Shown: positions 28,366 through 37,341, counted from the first letter of the stretch. The stretch is 64,000 nucleotides of DNA from Bradyrhizobium sp. AS23.2 (GCF_001908185.1 NZ_LGHM01000051.1:78075-142074), one strand, 5' to 3'. A program made the numbers and translations. The notes: a model not told the origin generated them from the sequence alone.

Positions 28366-28745
28366 TGCCGGGCGGCTCGACCGCTGTCTCGGCGACCGCG
28401 GCCCACCGCCAAAGTGCGTCGAGCCTCCATCAGTTCATCGCGCTCTCGACGGTCTTGAGCCTGGTTGTCTCCTTTGCGGAGTGCAGCTTCGGGGCGGACA
28501 ATAATCAGGGCGCCCAACTGGCAGCCACGTGCGCAGCCTGTCATCGCCTCGACGGCCACGACACGGGTATTCCGTCGATTGTCGGACTCAGCGAGGAACA
28601 GTTTGTCGCCGTTATGCGCGCCTTCACGTCGGGCGAGCGTACCGGTCCGATCATGCGCACAATGGCGCGCTCCCTCAGCAACGAAGAGATCGCGATCCTG
28701 GCGCGCTATTTCGCGGCACGAGGAAAGGAAACCCAGCGGCGATGA
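28365..28745 (+). CDS. fccA: Monohaem cytochrome c, flavocytochrome c subunit (FccA-like)
   Basis: A 126-residue c-type cytochrome: a hydrophobic export segment (LHQFIALSTVLSLVVSFAEC), one haem site CAACH, and a distal Met in TGPIMRTMARSLS. Length and position (between soxZ and fccB) match the small cytochrome subunit of flavocytochrome c sulfide dehydrogenase, which takes electrons from the FAD subunit. The flavoprotein gene overlaps its end by four bases (ATGA). The long N-terminus makes the exact start uncertain; the ATG overlapping the SoxZ stop is used. Confidence 0.82.
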   Translation: MPGGSTAVSATAAHRQSASSLHQFIALSTVLSLVVSFAECSFGADNNQGAQLAATCAACHRLDGHDTGIPSIVGLSEEQFVAVMRAFTSGERTGPIMRTMARSLSNEEIAILARYFAARGKETQRR

Positions 28746-30010
28746 CATGTTGGACACGTCGTCAATTTGGTTATTTGGCTGGAGCGATGTCCGTAGCGGC
28801 GCTCCGTCCGCAAGCCGCGCGAGGCCAGGCCAGGGCGCGGATCATTGTTATCGGCGGCGGCGTCGGCGGCGCGACCGCCGCCAAGTACTTGGCCTTGGGC
28901 TCCGAAGCGCTCGATGTGACACTGGTCGAGCCCAAAGCGCGGTACACGAGCTGCTTCTTCAGCAACCTCTATCTCGCCGGGCTCCGCCCGTTGGAATCCC
29001 TCACGCATGGCTATGAGACACTTGCGCAGAGATACCGCGTCAACGTCGTCCAAGACTCCGTGGCCGCGATCGATCCGGTGGCCAAGAACGTGAGCCTCGA
29101 AGGCGGGGCGAACCTATCGTACGACCGCGTCGTCCTTGCGCCAGGTATTGGCTTCAAGGCTGGCTCCATCGAGGGCTATGACGACGCCGCGATGCAGATC
29201 ATGCCGCACGCTTGGTCCGCCGGGCTACAAACCAGCCTTCTCCGACGGCAACTCGAAAGCATGGAGGACGGCGGCGTGTTCGTGCTCGTCGCTCCGCCGG
29301 ATCCGTTCCGCTGCCCGCCCGGTCCCTACGAGCGCGCGTCCCTAATCGCCTATTACTTCAAGCAGTACAAGCCGCGGGCGAAAATCCTGATCCTCGATGC
29401 GAAAGACAGCTTCTTCGCGCAGGACGTGTTCGAAGATGGTTGGAACCGCCACTATCCGGGAATGATCGAGTGGCTGCCGGGACAGTTCACGGGCGGAATC
29501 AAGGGGGTCGACGTGAAGGGTCGAATGATCAAGACGGGCGGGGACACGTTCAAGGCCGATGTCGCCAATGTCATCCCGGCACAGGAGGCGGGCCGGCTCG
29601 CGCACCAGGCCCACCTCGTGGACCAATCGGGATGGTGTCCCATCGATCCGATGACGTTCGAATCGAAGCTGCAGCCCGGCATCCATGTCATCGGCGATGC
29701 GGCCAAGGCCGGCAATATGGCGAAATCGGCTTTTGCGTCGAATAGCCAAGCCAAGGTCTGCGCCTTCGCAATCCTGGCTGCACTCACCGGATCCGAGCGA
29801 TTTGTGCCCCACCTGTTCAATACATGCTTCACTCTTCTTGCTTCCGACGACGCGGTGACGAGTGCCATCAGCTACAGCGCCGAGCCGGATACAATCAAGA
29901 TCAACGACTTCTTCCTCAGCAAGGTCGGTGACAGTGCCGAGACACGCCGGGAGGCTGTGCGTGAGGCAGACGGCTGGTACGCCGCATTCACCCATGACAT
30001 CTTCGGCTGA
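28742..30010 (+). CDS. fccB: Flavocytochrome c sulfide dehydrogenase, FAD subunit (FccB/SoxF)
   Basis: A 422-residue periplasmic flavoprotein. A Tat signal (TRRQFGYLAGAMSVAALRPQ) is followed by the FAD-binding ARIIVIGGGVGGATAAKYLA. The two redox cysteines expected in FccB are visible: TSCFFSNLYLAG and FRCPPGPYERAS. The C-terminal HVIGDAAKAGNMAKSAF contacts FAD. The enzyme oxidises sulfide to sulfur or polysulfide and reduces the cytochrome subunit encoded just upstream. The gene ends 9 bases before the convergent copper-ATPase gene. Confidence 0.93.
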   Translation: MTCWTRRQFGYLAGAMSVAALRPQAARGQARARIIVIGGGVGGATAAKYLALGSEALDVTLVEPKARYTSCFFSNLYLAGLRPLESLTHGYETLAQRYRVNVVQDSVAAIDPVAKNVSLEGGANLSYDRVVLAPGIGFKAGSIEGYDDAAMQIMPHAWSAGLQTSLLRRQLESMEDGGVFVLVAPPDPFRCPPGPYERASLIAYYFKQYKPRAKILILDAKDSFFAQDVFEDGWNRHYPGMIEWLPGQFTGGIKGVDVKGRMIKTGGDTFKADVANVIPAQEAGRLAHQAHLVDQSGWCPIDPMTFESKLQPGIHVIGDAAKAGNMAKSAFASNSQAKVCAFAILAALTGSERFVPHLFNTCFTLLASDDAVTSAISYSAEPDTIKINDFFLSKVGDSAETRREAVREADGWYAAFTHDIFG

Positions 30011-30019
30011 AGCCGTCGC

Positions 30020-32200
30020 TCAGCCCCGCTCGATTGCCGACACGGGTATCACCGGGAAGGTATCGGGCGCAGATTGCGTTTCCCCGCCCGGCCGTTCTCC
30101 AGATATCGGCGTGTGGACGGGATCCGGCATCCTTTCCAGACGAAGTGAATTCACCACCACGAGAATGCTCGAGCCGGCCATCACCGCAGCCGCAAGGACT
30201 GGCTGAAGCAGGCCGAGCACGGCAAGGGTCAGCGCAATCAGGTTGTACCCAAACGCCCATAGCAGGTTGGTGAGGATCGTCATGCGAACCGCGCGTGCCA
30301 CATCGACGACCCAAGGCAGCATCCACAACCCACCCCGAGGCAAGACCACGGCGGCCGTTTCGCGAGCGAGATCGGTCGCGGAACCGACGGCGATTCCGAT
30401 GTCCGCTTCGGCGAGCACCGGCCCGTCGTTGAGGCCGTCGCCGACCATCGCAACCACATCGTACTTTTGGTGCAGTCGACGCAGGGCAGCCCGCTTGGCC
30501 TCAGGGGACAGGCCAGATTGTGCATCCTCGATCCCGGCCGTGACCGCAACTCGCTGCGTGGCACGCGCTAGATCCCCGCTGAGCAGCATCACGTGCAACG
30601 CCCGCCGACGCAGTGCTTCGACCGTCGATCGCGCCTCGGGAAGCGCCGTATCATCGAGCGCCAGCGCGGCACGCACCTGCTCGCCCCATCCGACATAGAT
30701 CACGGAATAGCCATCGGCTTCCAGCGACCGTCCACCTTCGCCGAGAGCCGGCGCGACTGACCAGCCCAGTTCGCTCATCAGTGCTCGGTTGCCGGCCACC
30801 ACTACTTGTCCGTCTGTGATCCCTCGGATGCCGCGGCCCGGCAGGATCCGGACGTCGGCAGCAACTACCGGATCGAGGCCACGCATCGCCGCCGCCGCCG
30901 TGATGGCGTGTCCGAAACCATGTTCGGAATGGCGCTCAAGCCCAGCGGCTCGTGCGAGCACCTCGTCGGCCACTACTCCGCCGGTCTCTATCCTCACAAC
31001 AAGTGCTCTGCCCGACGTGAGCGTGCCCGTTTTGTCGAAAGCAACCAGGCGCGTGCGGGCAAGTTCTTCGAGCGCGCCAGGCTCTCGGACCAGGCAGCCT
31101 CGCCGCGCCAGCCGCCCGATGCCGAGCGAGGTCGCAAGCGGGGCGGCAAGGCCTACTGCACACGGGCAGGCAATCACGAGCACGGAAAGACCGATAAGCA
31201 ATGCCCGATCGAACGGCAGCCACTGCGCCCAGTAGAGCACCGTCAGCGCGCCGAGGGACAGAACCAGAGGGACGAAGACGCCGACGACGCGGTCGGCAAG
31301 ACGTTGGGTCGGACTGCGCCGGCTCAGCGCGTCCCGTACCGATCGGCAAATCTGGGCCCATCGGGTGTCCGTCGCGGCCCGGGTGCTCCGGATCAAGAGC
31401 GGACCATCCATATTGATGCTGCCCGCAATCACTGCGGAGCCGACGCCCTTCGGCACCAGCCGACCTTCACCTGTTATCACAGCTTCGTCGGCGTGAGAGT
31501 CGCCTTCCACCACCGTACCATCGAGGGGAATGCGCTCGCCCGGTCGCACCCGCACCAGCGCGCCGACGCCCGCCTCCCGCACCGGACGGCGCGCCTCAAG
31601 GCCGCCTTCAACCACAGTCGCGCATTCGCTCTCCGCAGCCAACAGCGGTTCGAGGTTGCGGGCGGCCCGGGCGCGGCCTGCCGCCTCGAGATAGCGGCCT
31701 ACGGTGAACAGCATCAGCACCATAGTAGCGGTATCAAAGTAGACGTGCGGGCCGCGCTCGAGGACGGCAAATGCCGAATAGAGATAGGCGGCACCAACGC
31801 CAAGCACGATGAGCGCAGCGGACGTCACGTGCCCGTCGCGTGCCTCACGCCAAGTCTCCTTAAAGAATGGTCCGCCGAGAATAATGACAGCCGGCGTGGC
31901 GAACACCCAGAGAAAAAGGTGAATCCAAGGAAGCAGCCTCGCATCTACCCCTGTGAATGTCCCTGCATATAGCAGCAGGCTGAACAGCATGATGTTCATG
32001 GACAGAAAAGCGCCCACACCGAGCCTGATGAGGAGCCAAGCCGCTTCCCATTCCTCGCTCTTGCCGCTCTTCACCTGAAACGCGATGCAACAGCCATAGC
32101 AGCAGAATGCGTGGCTCTCGCCGTTCACCGTACGCTGCATCGCGCGTACGCCGACGGGAAGCAGACAATGGCTGCACAGGATGGCGCCGCGCTCGCTCAT
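30020..32200 (-). CDS. ccoI: Copper-exporting P1B-type ATPase CcoI/FixI
   Basis: A 726-residue P-type ATPase: an N-terminal cysteine-rich part (LCSHCLLPVG, FCCYGCCIAF), copper-binding CPC in VIACPCAVGLAAPLATSLGI, phosphorylation motif DKTGTLTSG and the hinge GDGLNDGPVLAEADIGIA. CcoI proteins deliver copper across the membrane for the CuB site of cbb3-type oxidases. The ATG at 32200 overlaps the TauE/SafE gene stop (ATGA). It is the last gene of the minus-strand oxidase cluster, its usual place in fixGHIS/ccoGHIS sets. Confidence 0.92.
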   Translation of the reverse strand: MSERGAILCSHCLLPVGVRAMQRTVNGESHAFCCYGCCIAFQVKSGKSEEWEAAWLLIRLGVGAFLSMNIMLFSLLLYAGTFTGVDARLLPWIHLFLWVFATPAVIILGGPFFKETWREARDGHVTSAALIVLGVGAAYLYSAFAVLERGPHVYFDTATMVLMLFTVGRYLEAAGRARAARNLEPLLAAESECATVVEGGLEARRPVREAGVGALVRVRPGERIPLDGTVVEGDSHADEAVITGEGRLVPKGVGSAVIAGSINMDGPLLIRSTRAATDTRWAQICRSVRDALSRRSPTQRLADRVVGVFVPLVLSLGALTVLYWAQWLPFDRALLIGLSVLVIACPCAVGLAAPLATSLGIGRLARRGCLVREPGALEELARTRLVAFDKTGTLTSGRALVVRIETGGVVADEVLARAAGLERHSEHGFGHAITAAAAMRGLDPVVAADVRILPGRGIRGITDGQVVVAGNRALMSELGWSVAPALGEGGRSLEADGYSVIYVGWGEQVRAALALDDTALPEARSTVEALRRRALHVMLLSGDLARATQRVAVTAGIEDAQSGLSPEAKRAALRRLHQKYDVVAMVGDGLNDGPVLAEADIGIAVGSATDLARETAAVVLPRGGLWMLPWVVDVARAVRMTILTNLLWAFGYNLIALTLAVLGLLQPVLAAAVMAGSSILVVVNSLRLERMPDPVHTPISGERPGGETQSAPDTFPVIPVSAIERG

Positions 32201-32922
32201 GCGGGATATCCTCCGGGCCAGCCATGTGCCATTTGAGCAGCGAAGGGCAGGATGCCGCGGCCAAGGGTGAAAAAGCCGAGAAGCAGAATGCAACTGCCGG
32301 CCAGCCACACACCACGTTGCCGCCATGCTGGCGCAAGAACCTGGCCAACGGCGCCCATCATCAGCATGGCCGGGAAGGTCCCCAGTCCGAACGACGCCAT
32401 GGTGAGAAAGCCGGGAAGCGCCCCGGCGGTGCTCGCCGCCTCAGCAAGGAAGGCATAGACCAAGGGGCACGGCAGGAAGCCATTGAATACGCCGAATGCC
32501 AGCGGTGCGGCGTGGCCATGTGCGGTCAACAGGCTGCGCAGCGACGCGGCGAGCGTGCTGCTACCGAAGCCGGTCGCGAGGCGATGCAAGCGCGGCAGCA
32601 GGCCGAAGAACTGCAGCGCCATGGCGATCATGAGCATTCCGGCAACAATTGCCAGGCCTCGCTGGGTGGCGTCGAGGCTGCCACTCAACATCGATACGGC
32701 CGTTCCCTGAGGCGTGCAGATCACCTGACCGAGAGCGCCCACCAGTACGCCGAGGAAGCAATAGGTGGTCAATCGGCCCAAATTATAGAGAAAATGGCGC
32801 AACGCGGTGGCTGCCTGCCCGTGCGGGTCATGGCCAAGCGCGCAGGCGAAGCCGCCGCACATCCCGACACAGTGAAAGCTGCCGGCGAAGCCTGCGGCGA
32901 AGAGCATCAGATAGTAGGCCAC
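32197..32922 (-). CDS. TauE/SafE (DsbD-like) membrane protein of the oxidase cluster
   Basis: A 241-residue membrane protein with about six to seven helices; signatures GFAGSFHCVGMCGGFACALG near the N-terminus and FGVFNGFLPCPLVYAFLAEA in the middle. The paired Cys in CVGMCGG and LPCP resemble the DsbD transmembrane/UreH-like domain. Such proteins sit beside ccoI in many cbb3 clusters, and relatives handle copper or thiol reduction during oxidase assembly. Overlaps ccoI by four bases. Confidence 0.82.
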   Translation of the reverse strand: MAYYLMLFAAGFAGSFHCVGMCGGFACALGHDPHGQAATALRHFLYNLGRLTTYCFLGVLVGALGQVICTPQGTAVSMLSGSLDATQRGLAIVAGMLMIAMALQFFGLLPRLHRLATGFGSSTLAASLRSLLTAHGHAAPLAFGVFNGFLPCPLVYAFLAEAASTAGALPGFLTMASFGLGTFPAMLMMGAVGQVLAPAWRQRGVWLAGSCILLLGFFTLGRGILPFAAQMAHGWPGGYPA

Positions 32923-32978
32923 AACGGACGTCCCGCAAATCGTCTGGTCGCATTGCGCCGGGCGCTACTGCGCGGCAG

Positions 32979-33104
32979 CTACTTCATACGAACGAGGTAA
33001 GCAACCCAGGCGAAGAAACCAATCGTGAATACCGCAAATCCGATGAAGGCGACGATCTGTTCTGGACTTGCAGCAGCCAACGAGAAGATTGGATCGGCCA
33101 GCAT
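32979..33104 (-). CDS. 41-residue membrane protein in the oxidase cluster
   Basis: A small frame: MLADPIFSLAAASPEQIVAF, IGFAVFTIGFFAWVAYLVRM, K. One clear membrane helix (about residues 17-37) ends in positively charged VRMK, like the small accessory subunits (CcoQ/CcoM type) of cbb3 oxidases. The frame is compact, lies between two other cluster genes with 11 bases to the upstream small gene, and keeps hydrophobic composition throughout. I infer an oxidase-associated microprotein; no direct family match can be claimed. Confidence 0.6.
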   Translation of the reverse strand: MLADPIFSLAAASPEQIVAFIGFAVFTIGFFAWVAYLVRMK

Positions 33105-33115
33105 GGTCTGTTCCC

Positions 33116-33235
33116 TCAGCCGAAGTAGACCCGGACAACATTCATGGTGAGCTCGGAAAGCAGGAAAATCAGATTCAAGGCCGCTATCGCGATGATGATG
33201 ATTGCAATCAGCCGCGCCGGCAGGATGTTCGTCAT
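33116..33235 (-). CDS. 39-residue membrane protein in the oxidase cluster
   Basis: Reads MTNILPARLIAIIIIAIAAL, NLIFLLSELTMNVVRVYFG. A single helix (about residues 8-27) occupies half the protein. It lies 13 bases after the 67-residue gene and 11 bases before the 41-residue gene, in the same direction. Too short for family recognition; the operon position suggests an assembly or stabilising subunit of the oxidase. Confidence 0.6.
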   Translation of the reverse strand: MTNILPARLIAIIIIAIAALNLIFLLSELTMNVVRVYFG

Positions 33236-33248
33236 CGCCCGCTCCCGC

Positions 33249-33452
33249 TCAGCCCGGCCTTCCCGGGCCAAGCCCGCCCCAATAGTTCACCAGGTAATAG
33301 AGCCCCCAGATGAACAGCACGGCATAGACAACCAACAGCCAAATCGGGATCTTCCCGACTCGCGCCTGGATGTAGCCACCGGCATATTCCTCCATCTCGT
33401 GGGCTGAACTGTCACTCGCCGGCTCGTTTGACCGGTTCGTCGGCTCGGTCAT
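33249..33452 (-). CDS. 67-residue single-helix membrane protein of the oxidase cluster
   Basis: MTEPTNRSNEPASDSSAHEM is followed by EEYAGGYIQARVGKIPIWLL and VVYAVLFIWGLYYLVNYWGG. A soluble N-tail precedes one membrane helix (about residues 37-57) rich in aromatic residues. 'GKIPIWLLVVYAVLFIWGLYYL' type segments occur in small cytochrome-oxidase-associated proteins and in the N-terminal helices of CcoP. It could supply the CcoP-type anchor missing from this cluster (inference). It overlaps the preceding CcoS-like gene by 41 bases. Confidence 0.65.
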   Translation of the reverse strand: MTEPTNRSNEPASDSSAHEMEEYAGGYIQARVGKIPIWLLVVYAVLFIWGLYYLVNYWGGLGPGRPG

Positions 33453-33600
33453 TTTCCATCTCCTTGCGATAGAACCGTAGAGCCGCGTCGTCCGCTCCAC
33501 TGAAGGCGCCCGAGAGGACACCCCAAATGAAGATGCACAGCGCACCGATGCTCATCAGCAACGCAACCAAGTAAGGTCCTATGACCTCGAAATCCGTCAT
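33412..33600 (-). CDS. CcoS-like small membrane protein
   Basis: A 62-residue protein: MTDFEVIGPYLVALLMSIGA, LCIFIWGVLSGAFSGADDAA, LRFYRKEMEND. One helix is followed by 'W...SGAF...DDAALR', the pattern of CcoS (FixS) proteins, which are needed for haem and copper insertion into cbb3 oxidase. It starts 3 bases after the fused ccoO stop, so the two are cotranscribed. The acidic/basic C-terminal tail is longer than usual. Confidence 0.65.
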   Translation of the reverse strand: MTDFEVIGPYLVALLMSIGALCIFIWGVLSGAFSGADDAALRFYRKEMENDRADEPVKRAGE

Positions 33601-33603
33601 GGT

Positions 33604-35301
33604 TCATTCTTTCCTCAATGGGTCGGCAGTTCCGCTTGCCGACAAGCGCTCCGGGCTGCCGGTTGCGGCGCCAGACACCTCGGCACGCTGCATACGGCCG
33701 CCACCCGGAACGTAGGCATCTTCCGGTGTTGCAGCTTCCAACTTGGGATCGTTGAGTGCGGCGCGATCCGCGGGCGAAATAGACAGCGGCTGAAGGGTGA
33801 GCGGGTCCTTGAAGGCGGACAGCGAAACAACATAGTAGGCAAGAGCCCAGCGGTCCTCCTCCGACAGCGAGTCACGGTAAGAAGGCATGGGCGTTCCGCT
33901 GAGGCCGGTGCTCATAGTCCTGAAGATATCCTCCACGGCGGGCCCCGACTTGAACTGGCCGCTGGTGAGATCCGCGGGCGGCGCCGGGAAGTTGAGATCA
34001 TCTTTCAGCCCCGGGGCCTTCTCGCCATCGCCCTTGCCGCTATTGCCGTGGCACTCCCAGCACTTGGCGCTTTGCCACACCTCCCTGCCATGAGCGAGCA
34101 GCTGTTGGGACGGCGCAGGCGGCCGTCCAATATACAGTGGTGCGCCCGGCGGCTCCTCGGTGAAGAAAGCATAAGGTGCTGCGGGGTCGGAGCGGTCGAC
34201 CGCAAGCTCATATTTGATGTACTGGATGACAGCGAGCCGATCCGTGAGTGGCAACTCATACCACGCCGGCATCGCCGTGCCGCGCACTCCGCGGGTGATG
34301 GTTCGCAACAAGTCGCCGTCAGTGGGGATCGGTTTCTGGGTCAAACGAAACTTGAAGGCCGCCGCATTGAAGTTTCGCGGTCGCTGCTTGAACAGGAAGG
34401 TCGCAGCGGGTCCATTCCCGTCGCCCTTGACGCCGTGGCACCCGATACATCGCCGCTCGTAGACCTCCTTGCCGTACGCGATCCATCCGCTTGAGCGCGG
34501 AAGGGTGGCCTCCGTGACCGCCAGCTGCTGCGGCTCGAACATATCGCGCCACTTGCCGCGATTCATGCCGAGCTTCTGGACATAGGCAATGAGACCCTCG
34601 AGCTCTTCCGTCTCGGCAGCTATCTTGACCGTGTCGCCCGTGTATTCCATGTTTGGCGTCCAGACGATCGGAAACCTGCCGCGCGCTTTCATCGGAACGA
34701 ACAGCAGCCCCTCGGTGTTGGGCGTGAGCTTGATCTGCTCCTTGCTCGCGAAGTCGAACAGCTTTGCAGTTTCCGACGTTTTCTCAAGCGTGCGATTGCC
34801 TGCTCCATCATCAACAATCTTCGCTGGCTGCGGGGATGCATCAAATAGTTCCCGATAGGGCGCCATGATCGAATCTTCCGTAAGCATGCGCGGATTCCAA
34901 AAATGGGCGAGATGCCACTCGTCGCCGTATTTGAGTCCGACCCGCGTCAGATCCGGTCCGATGCGTCGCGTGCCAAACAGGTGCGGAACATCGAAGGCGT
35001 ATTCGCCCGCCTCGCTCACCGGGCCCCAACGGCGCGTCTCGCCCGTCACCGGACGAACGTATTGGGAATGGCAATACCAGCAGCCTTCGCGCAGATACAC
35101 GCGACGGCCGAGCTGCTCCATCGGGGTGTAGTCGGTGGCCTCGGTCACCATCCATTTGAGCTGACCCAGCTCGGTGCGCACAACCGAGGTCACGGTAGTG
35201 GTACGCGCTGTCGGTTCGACGAACGGCAGTATCCCCTGGGTGAGGACCGCGAGAAAGAAGAAGCCGACGCCGGCAACAAGGGCGACAAACCGCGCGCTCA
35301 T
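33604..35301 (-). CDS. ccoO: cbb3-type oxidase subunit II (CcoO) fused to two extra cytochrome c domains
   Basis: A 565-residue membrane-anchored tri-haem protein. Residues 1-25 form the anchor helix. Residues 40-150 match CcoO/FixO with haem site CWYCH (74-78), VRPVTGETRRWGP, RRIGPDLTRVGLKYGDEWHL. Two class I cytochrome c domains follow with CIGCH (285-289; Met near GTAMPAWYEL) and CWECH (414-418; Met near GTPMPSYRDS). No separate ccoP gene exists, so this fusion probably replaces it as electron entry. The ATG at 35301 overlaps the ccoN stop (ATGA). The C-terminal tail of about 60 residues is not recognised. Confidence 0.9.
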   Translation of the reverse strand: MSARFVALVAGVGFFFLAVLTQGILPFVEPTARTTTVTSVVRTELGQLKWMVTEATDYTPMEQLGRRVYLREGCWYCHSQYVRPVTGETRRWGPVSEAGEYAFDVPHLFGTRRIGPDLTRVGLKYGDEWHLAHFWNPRMLTEDSIMAPYRELFDASPQPAKIVDDGAGNRTLEKTSETAKLFDFASKEQIKLTPNTEGLLFVPMKARGRFPIVWTPNMEYTGDTVKIAAETEELEGLIAYVQKLGMNRGKWRDMFEPQQLAVTEATLPRSSGWIAYGKEVYERRCIGCHGVKGDGNGPAATFLFKQRPRNFNAAAFKFRLTQKPIPTDGDLLRTITRGVRGTAMPAWYELPLTDRLAVIQYIKYELAVDRSDPAAPYAFFTEEPPGAPLYIGRPPAPSQQLLAHGREVWQSAKCWECHGNSGKGDGEKAPGLKDDLNFPAPPADLTSGQFKSGPAVEDIFRTMSTGLSGTPMPSYRDSLSEEDRWALAYYVVSLSAFKDPLTLQPLSISPADRAALNDPKLEAATPEDAYVPGGGRMQRAEVSGAATGSPERLSASGTADPLRKE

Positions 35302-36743
35302 TCTGCCGACCCTCCCGCAGGAACGGGAGCCACGCCGGGGACTGGAGCCACTTCCCTCGCCGCGGCGGGCCGGGTCAACGCTGTCATCATCATGTTGATG
35401 ACCAACAGCGACATTCCGGTGTCCATGCTGATGCCGGAGAGCGTGCGCACCAGCCAATACGGCCTCATCCGAACAACTGTATCAACCCACTCCGTTCCGT
35501 TCATCCACTCAAAGCCCTGCTGCAGACCTGCGGCGGTCAGAACGAGGCCCATCGTGGTGATGCCGACAGTGATCAGCCAGAATGCCCAATTGCCGAGCGC
35601 AAAGGACCAAAGCTCGCGACCACACACCCGCGGCCAGACATAGACCAGGCCTCCCATCGCCCATACGACGAAAGTCCCGAACACGGTAAGGTGCGAATGG
35701 GAGATGACGAAGTCGGAAAAATGCGTCGGCTGCTGGATCGAACGCAACGCCTCCGTTGAGCCCTGGAAGCAACCCGCCAGGTACATCAGCGAGCCCATGA
35801 TCAGGAACTTCGCGGGCAGATTCCTCCCGAAGCCATCCCAACGCCCCTTCACGGTGCCGAAAAAGTTCACCAGCACTGTCCACACCGGAATGATCAGAAG
35901 CATGGAGGTGACGATTGCAAGCGTCTCGGCCCAGTCGGCGATTGGGCTGTAAAGATAGTGATGGATGCCAACGAACGGATAGAACAGGGCGAGAGACCAG
36001 AAGCCAACTAATGAGAGCTTGTGAGCATAGAGCGGATTGTGCACGCTGACTGGAAGGAAGTAGTAGATCAGCACATAGCCCGCAGGCGTGATCCAGAGGC
36101 CGACGATGTAATGGATGTAGAGGCCGTGGAATGCCGCGCTGTTTATCCCGGAAATCGTGTAGGGCAGGATGAAGCTTCCCAAAACCAGGTTCATCGTCGT
36201 CCATATGAAGGCGCCGATCAGATACCAGAGCGCGACGTAGAGCTGTGGCTCGAGGCGCTGCGCGATCGTCATGAGGAATTGCACCGTCGCAGCGGCTACT
36301 ACGATGAGCATGGGAATTTCAGCGAAGAGCGGGAGTTCGCCGGCTTCCAGCCCGTGGTTCGTCCCGAAAGGCAGCGATACGAGACCGGCCAGGAGTGCGA
36401 TGCTCCACACCCAGGCGAGCGGGACGCCCCACTGACCCCACGGCACGCGAACACCGCACAGGCGCGGCACCAGATAATAGCACTCGCCGATGAACAGCGT
36501 CGAAAACGCGCCGAAAATGACGCCATTGACGTGCACCGGACGGAGCCGACCAAAAGTCAGCCCCAAGGTAGGACCAAGATAGTCGGGATAATTGAAGAGA
36601 CCGGACAGCGCCACGCCGATCGACGGCGTGACCATGAGCCAGAACATCCCCAGGTAAAGCCAAGTTCGAACGACACTCCAATCGACCAGTTGATCAAGGT
36701 CGACACCGGTGAACCTGCCTCGTAGTTGCAATGTTTCTGTCAT
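35298..36743 (-). CDS. ccoN: cbb3-type cytochrome oxidase catalytic subunit I (CcoN/FixN-like)
   Basis: A 481-residue haem-copper oxidase subunit with about 12 helices. Haem and CuB ligands are visible: RPVHVNGVIFGAFS (haem b His), AAFHGLYIHYIVGLWITPAG (CuB His with the Tyr used for the cross-link further on), GIHHYLYSPI (the CuB His pair) and VISHSHLTVFGTFVVW (haem ligands). It reduces oxygen to water with proton pumping and high oxygen affinity. It overlaps the CcoO fusion by four bases. No FNR/FixK box (TTGAT-N4-ATCAA) was seen in the 120 bases upstream. NorB-like nitric oxide reductases are related, but the fused CcoO partner favours an oxidase. Confidence 0.92.
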   Translation of the reverse strand: MTETLQLRGRFTGVDLDQLVDWSVVRTWLYLGMFWLMVTPSIGVALSGLFNYPDYLGPTLGLTFGRLRPVHVNGVIFGAFSTLFIGECYYLVPRLCGVRVPWGQWGVPLAWVWSIALLAGLVSLPFGTNHGLEAGELPLFAEIPMLIVVAAATVQFLMTIAQRLEPQLYVALWYLIGAFIWTTMNLVLGSFILPYTISGINSAAFHGLYIHYIVGLWITPAGYVLIYYFLPVSVHNPLYAHKLSLVGFWSLALFYPFVGIHHYLYSPIADWAETLAIVTSMLLIIPVWTVLVNFFGTVKGRWDGFGRNLPAKFLIMGSLMYLAGCFQGSTEALRSIQQPTHFSDFVISHSHLTVFGTFVVWAMGGLVYVWPRVCGRELWSFALGNWAFWLITVGITTMGLVLTAAGLQQGFEWMNGTEWVDTVVRMRPYWLVRTLSGISMDTGMSLLVINMMMTALTRPAAAREVAPVPGVAPVPAGGSAE

Positions 36744-36865
36744 CGCGCGCCCTTTGCCGACATCGCGGCCTCACGCCGCGCGGCTCCTCAGGCATCACTG
36801 CGGCATCTGTTGCTCCGTCCGAACTCGCTCGTCACGGTACCCGCTTCTTCGTGTTGTTCCGAAGA

Positions 36866-37330
36866 CTAGTACTTGCCAGGGACCAGCACCGAGCCGCTGT
36901 TCGACCAATAGATGTACGCCTCGAGTGCCTTCATCGCGTCCGAATCGGAATCGATTTTCTCGCCCTGATTTGGCTTTTCGATACACCAGTTGATCATGTC
37001 GCGAAGCGTCGCGAATTTGTTCATGCTCGCCTGATACTTTGGGAACGCCTGCGGGTGGGTGTCGGAGGCAAAGGGATGGCACATCGCGCAGGCCATTCCG
37101 GTGTTGCTGAGCACGACGTTCATCTGCTTCGCGGTCGCGGCATCGCCATGGAACAACAGGTCGCCTTTCTTGACCTGCTCCATGAAGGCGTCCTCGTAAG
37201 CTTTCAACTGTTGAGGTGTTACCGGGTCCTTGTTCGCATTGGCAGGGCCGACGAGAACCGCAAGCGCGGCCAAGAGACCAACGAGCGAAGCAATGCAAAG
37301 AGTGAACAGCAATGTCGTTCTGGTTGTCAT
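36866..37330 (-). CDS. Periplasmic monohaem cytochrome c (SoxA-like)
   Basis: A 154-residue protein: signal peptide TLLFTLCIASLVGLLAALAV with cleavage after ANA, one haem site ACAMCHPFASDTHPQAFPKY, then ATLRDMINWCIEKPNQGEKI and ALEAYIYWSNSG. The spacing 'CH......HP..FPKYQ....L...IN.C' recalls SoxA and thiosulfate-dehydrogenase cytochromes more than class I cytochrome c. It sits between ccoN and the metallophosphoesterase gene, 11 bases from the latter. Possible electron donor to the oxidase or an oxidant of a reduced sulfur compound. Confidence 0.75.
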   Translation of the reverse strand: MTTRTTLLFTLCIASLVGLLAALAVLVGPANANKDPVTPQQLKAYEDAFMEQVKKGDLLFHGDAATAKQMNVVLSNTGMACAMCHPFASDTHPQAFPKYQASMNKFATLRDMINWCIEKPNQGEKIDSDSDAMKALEAYIYWSNSGSVLVPGKY

Positions 37331-37341
37331 GGCTGTCCTCC

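Noticed and set aside
36744..36865. FNR/FixK box upstream of ccoN
   Set aside because: No TTGAT-N4-ATCAA or close variant is present in this stretch.
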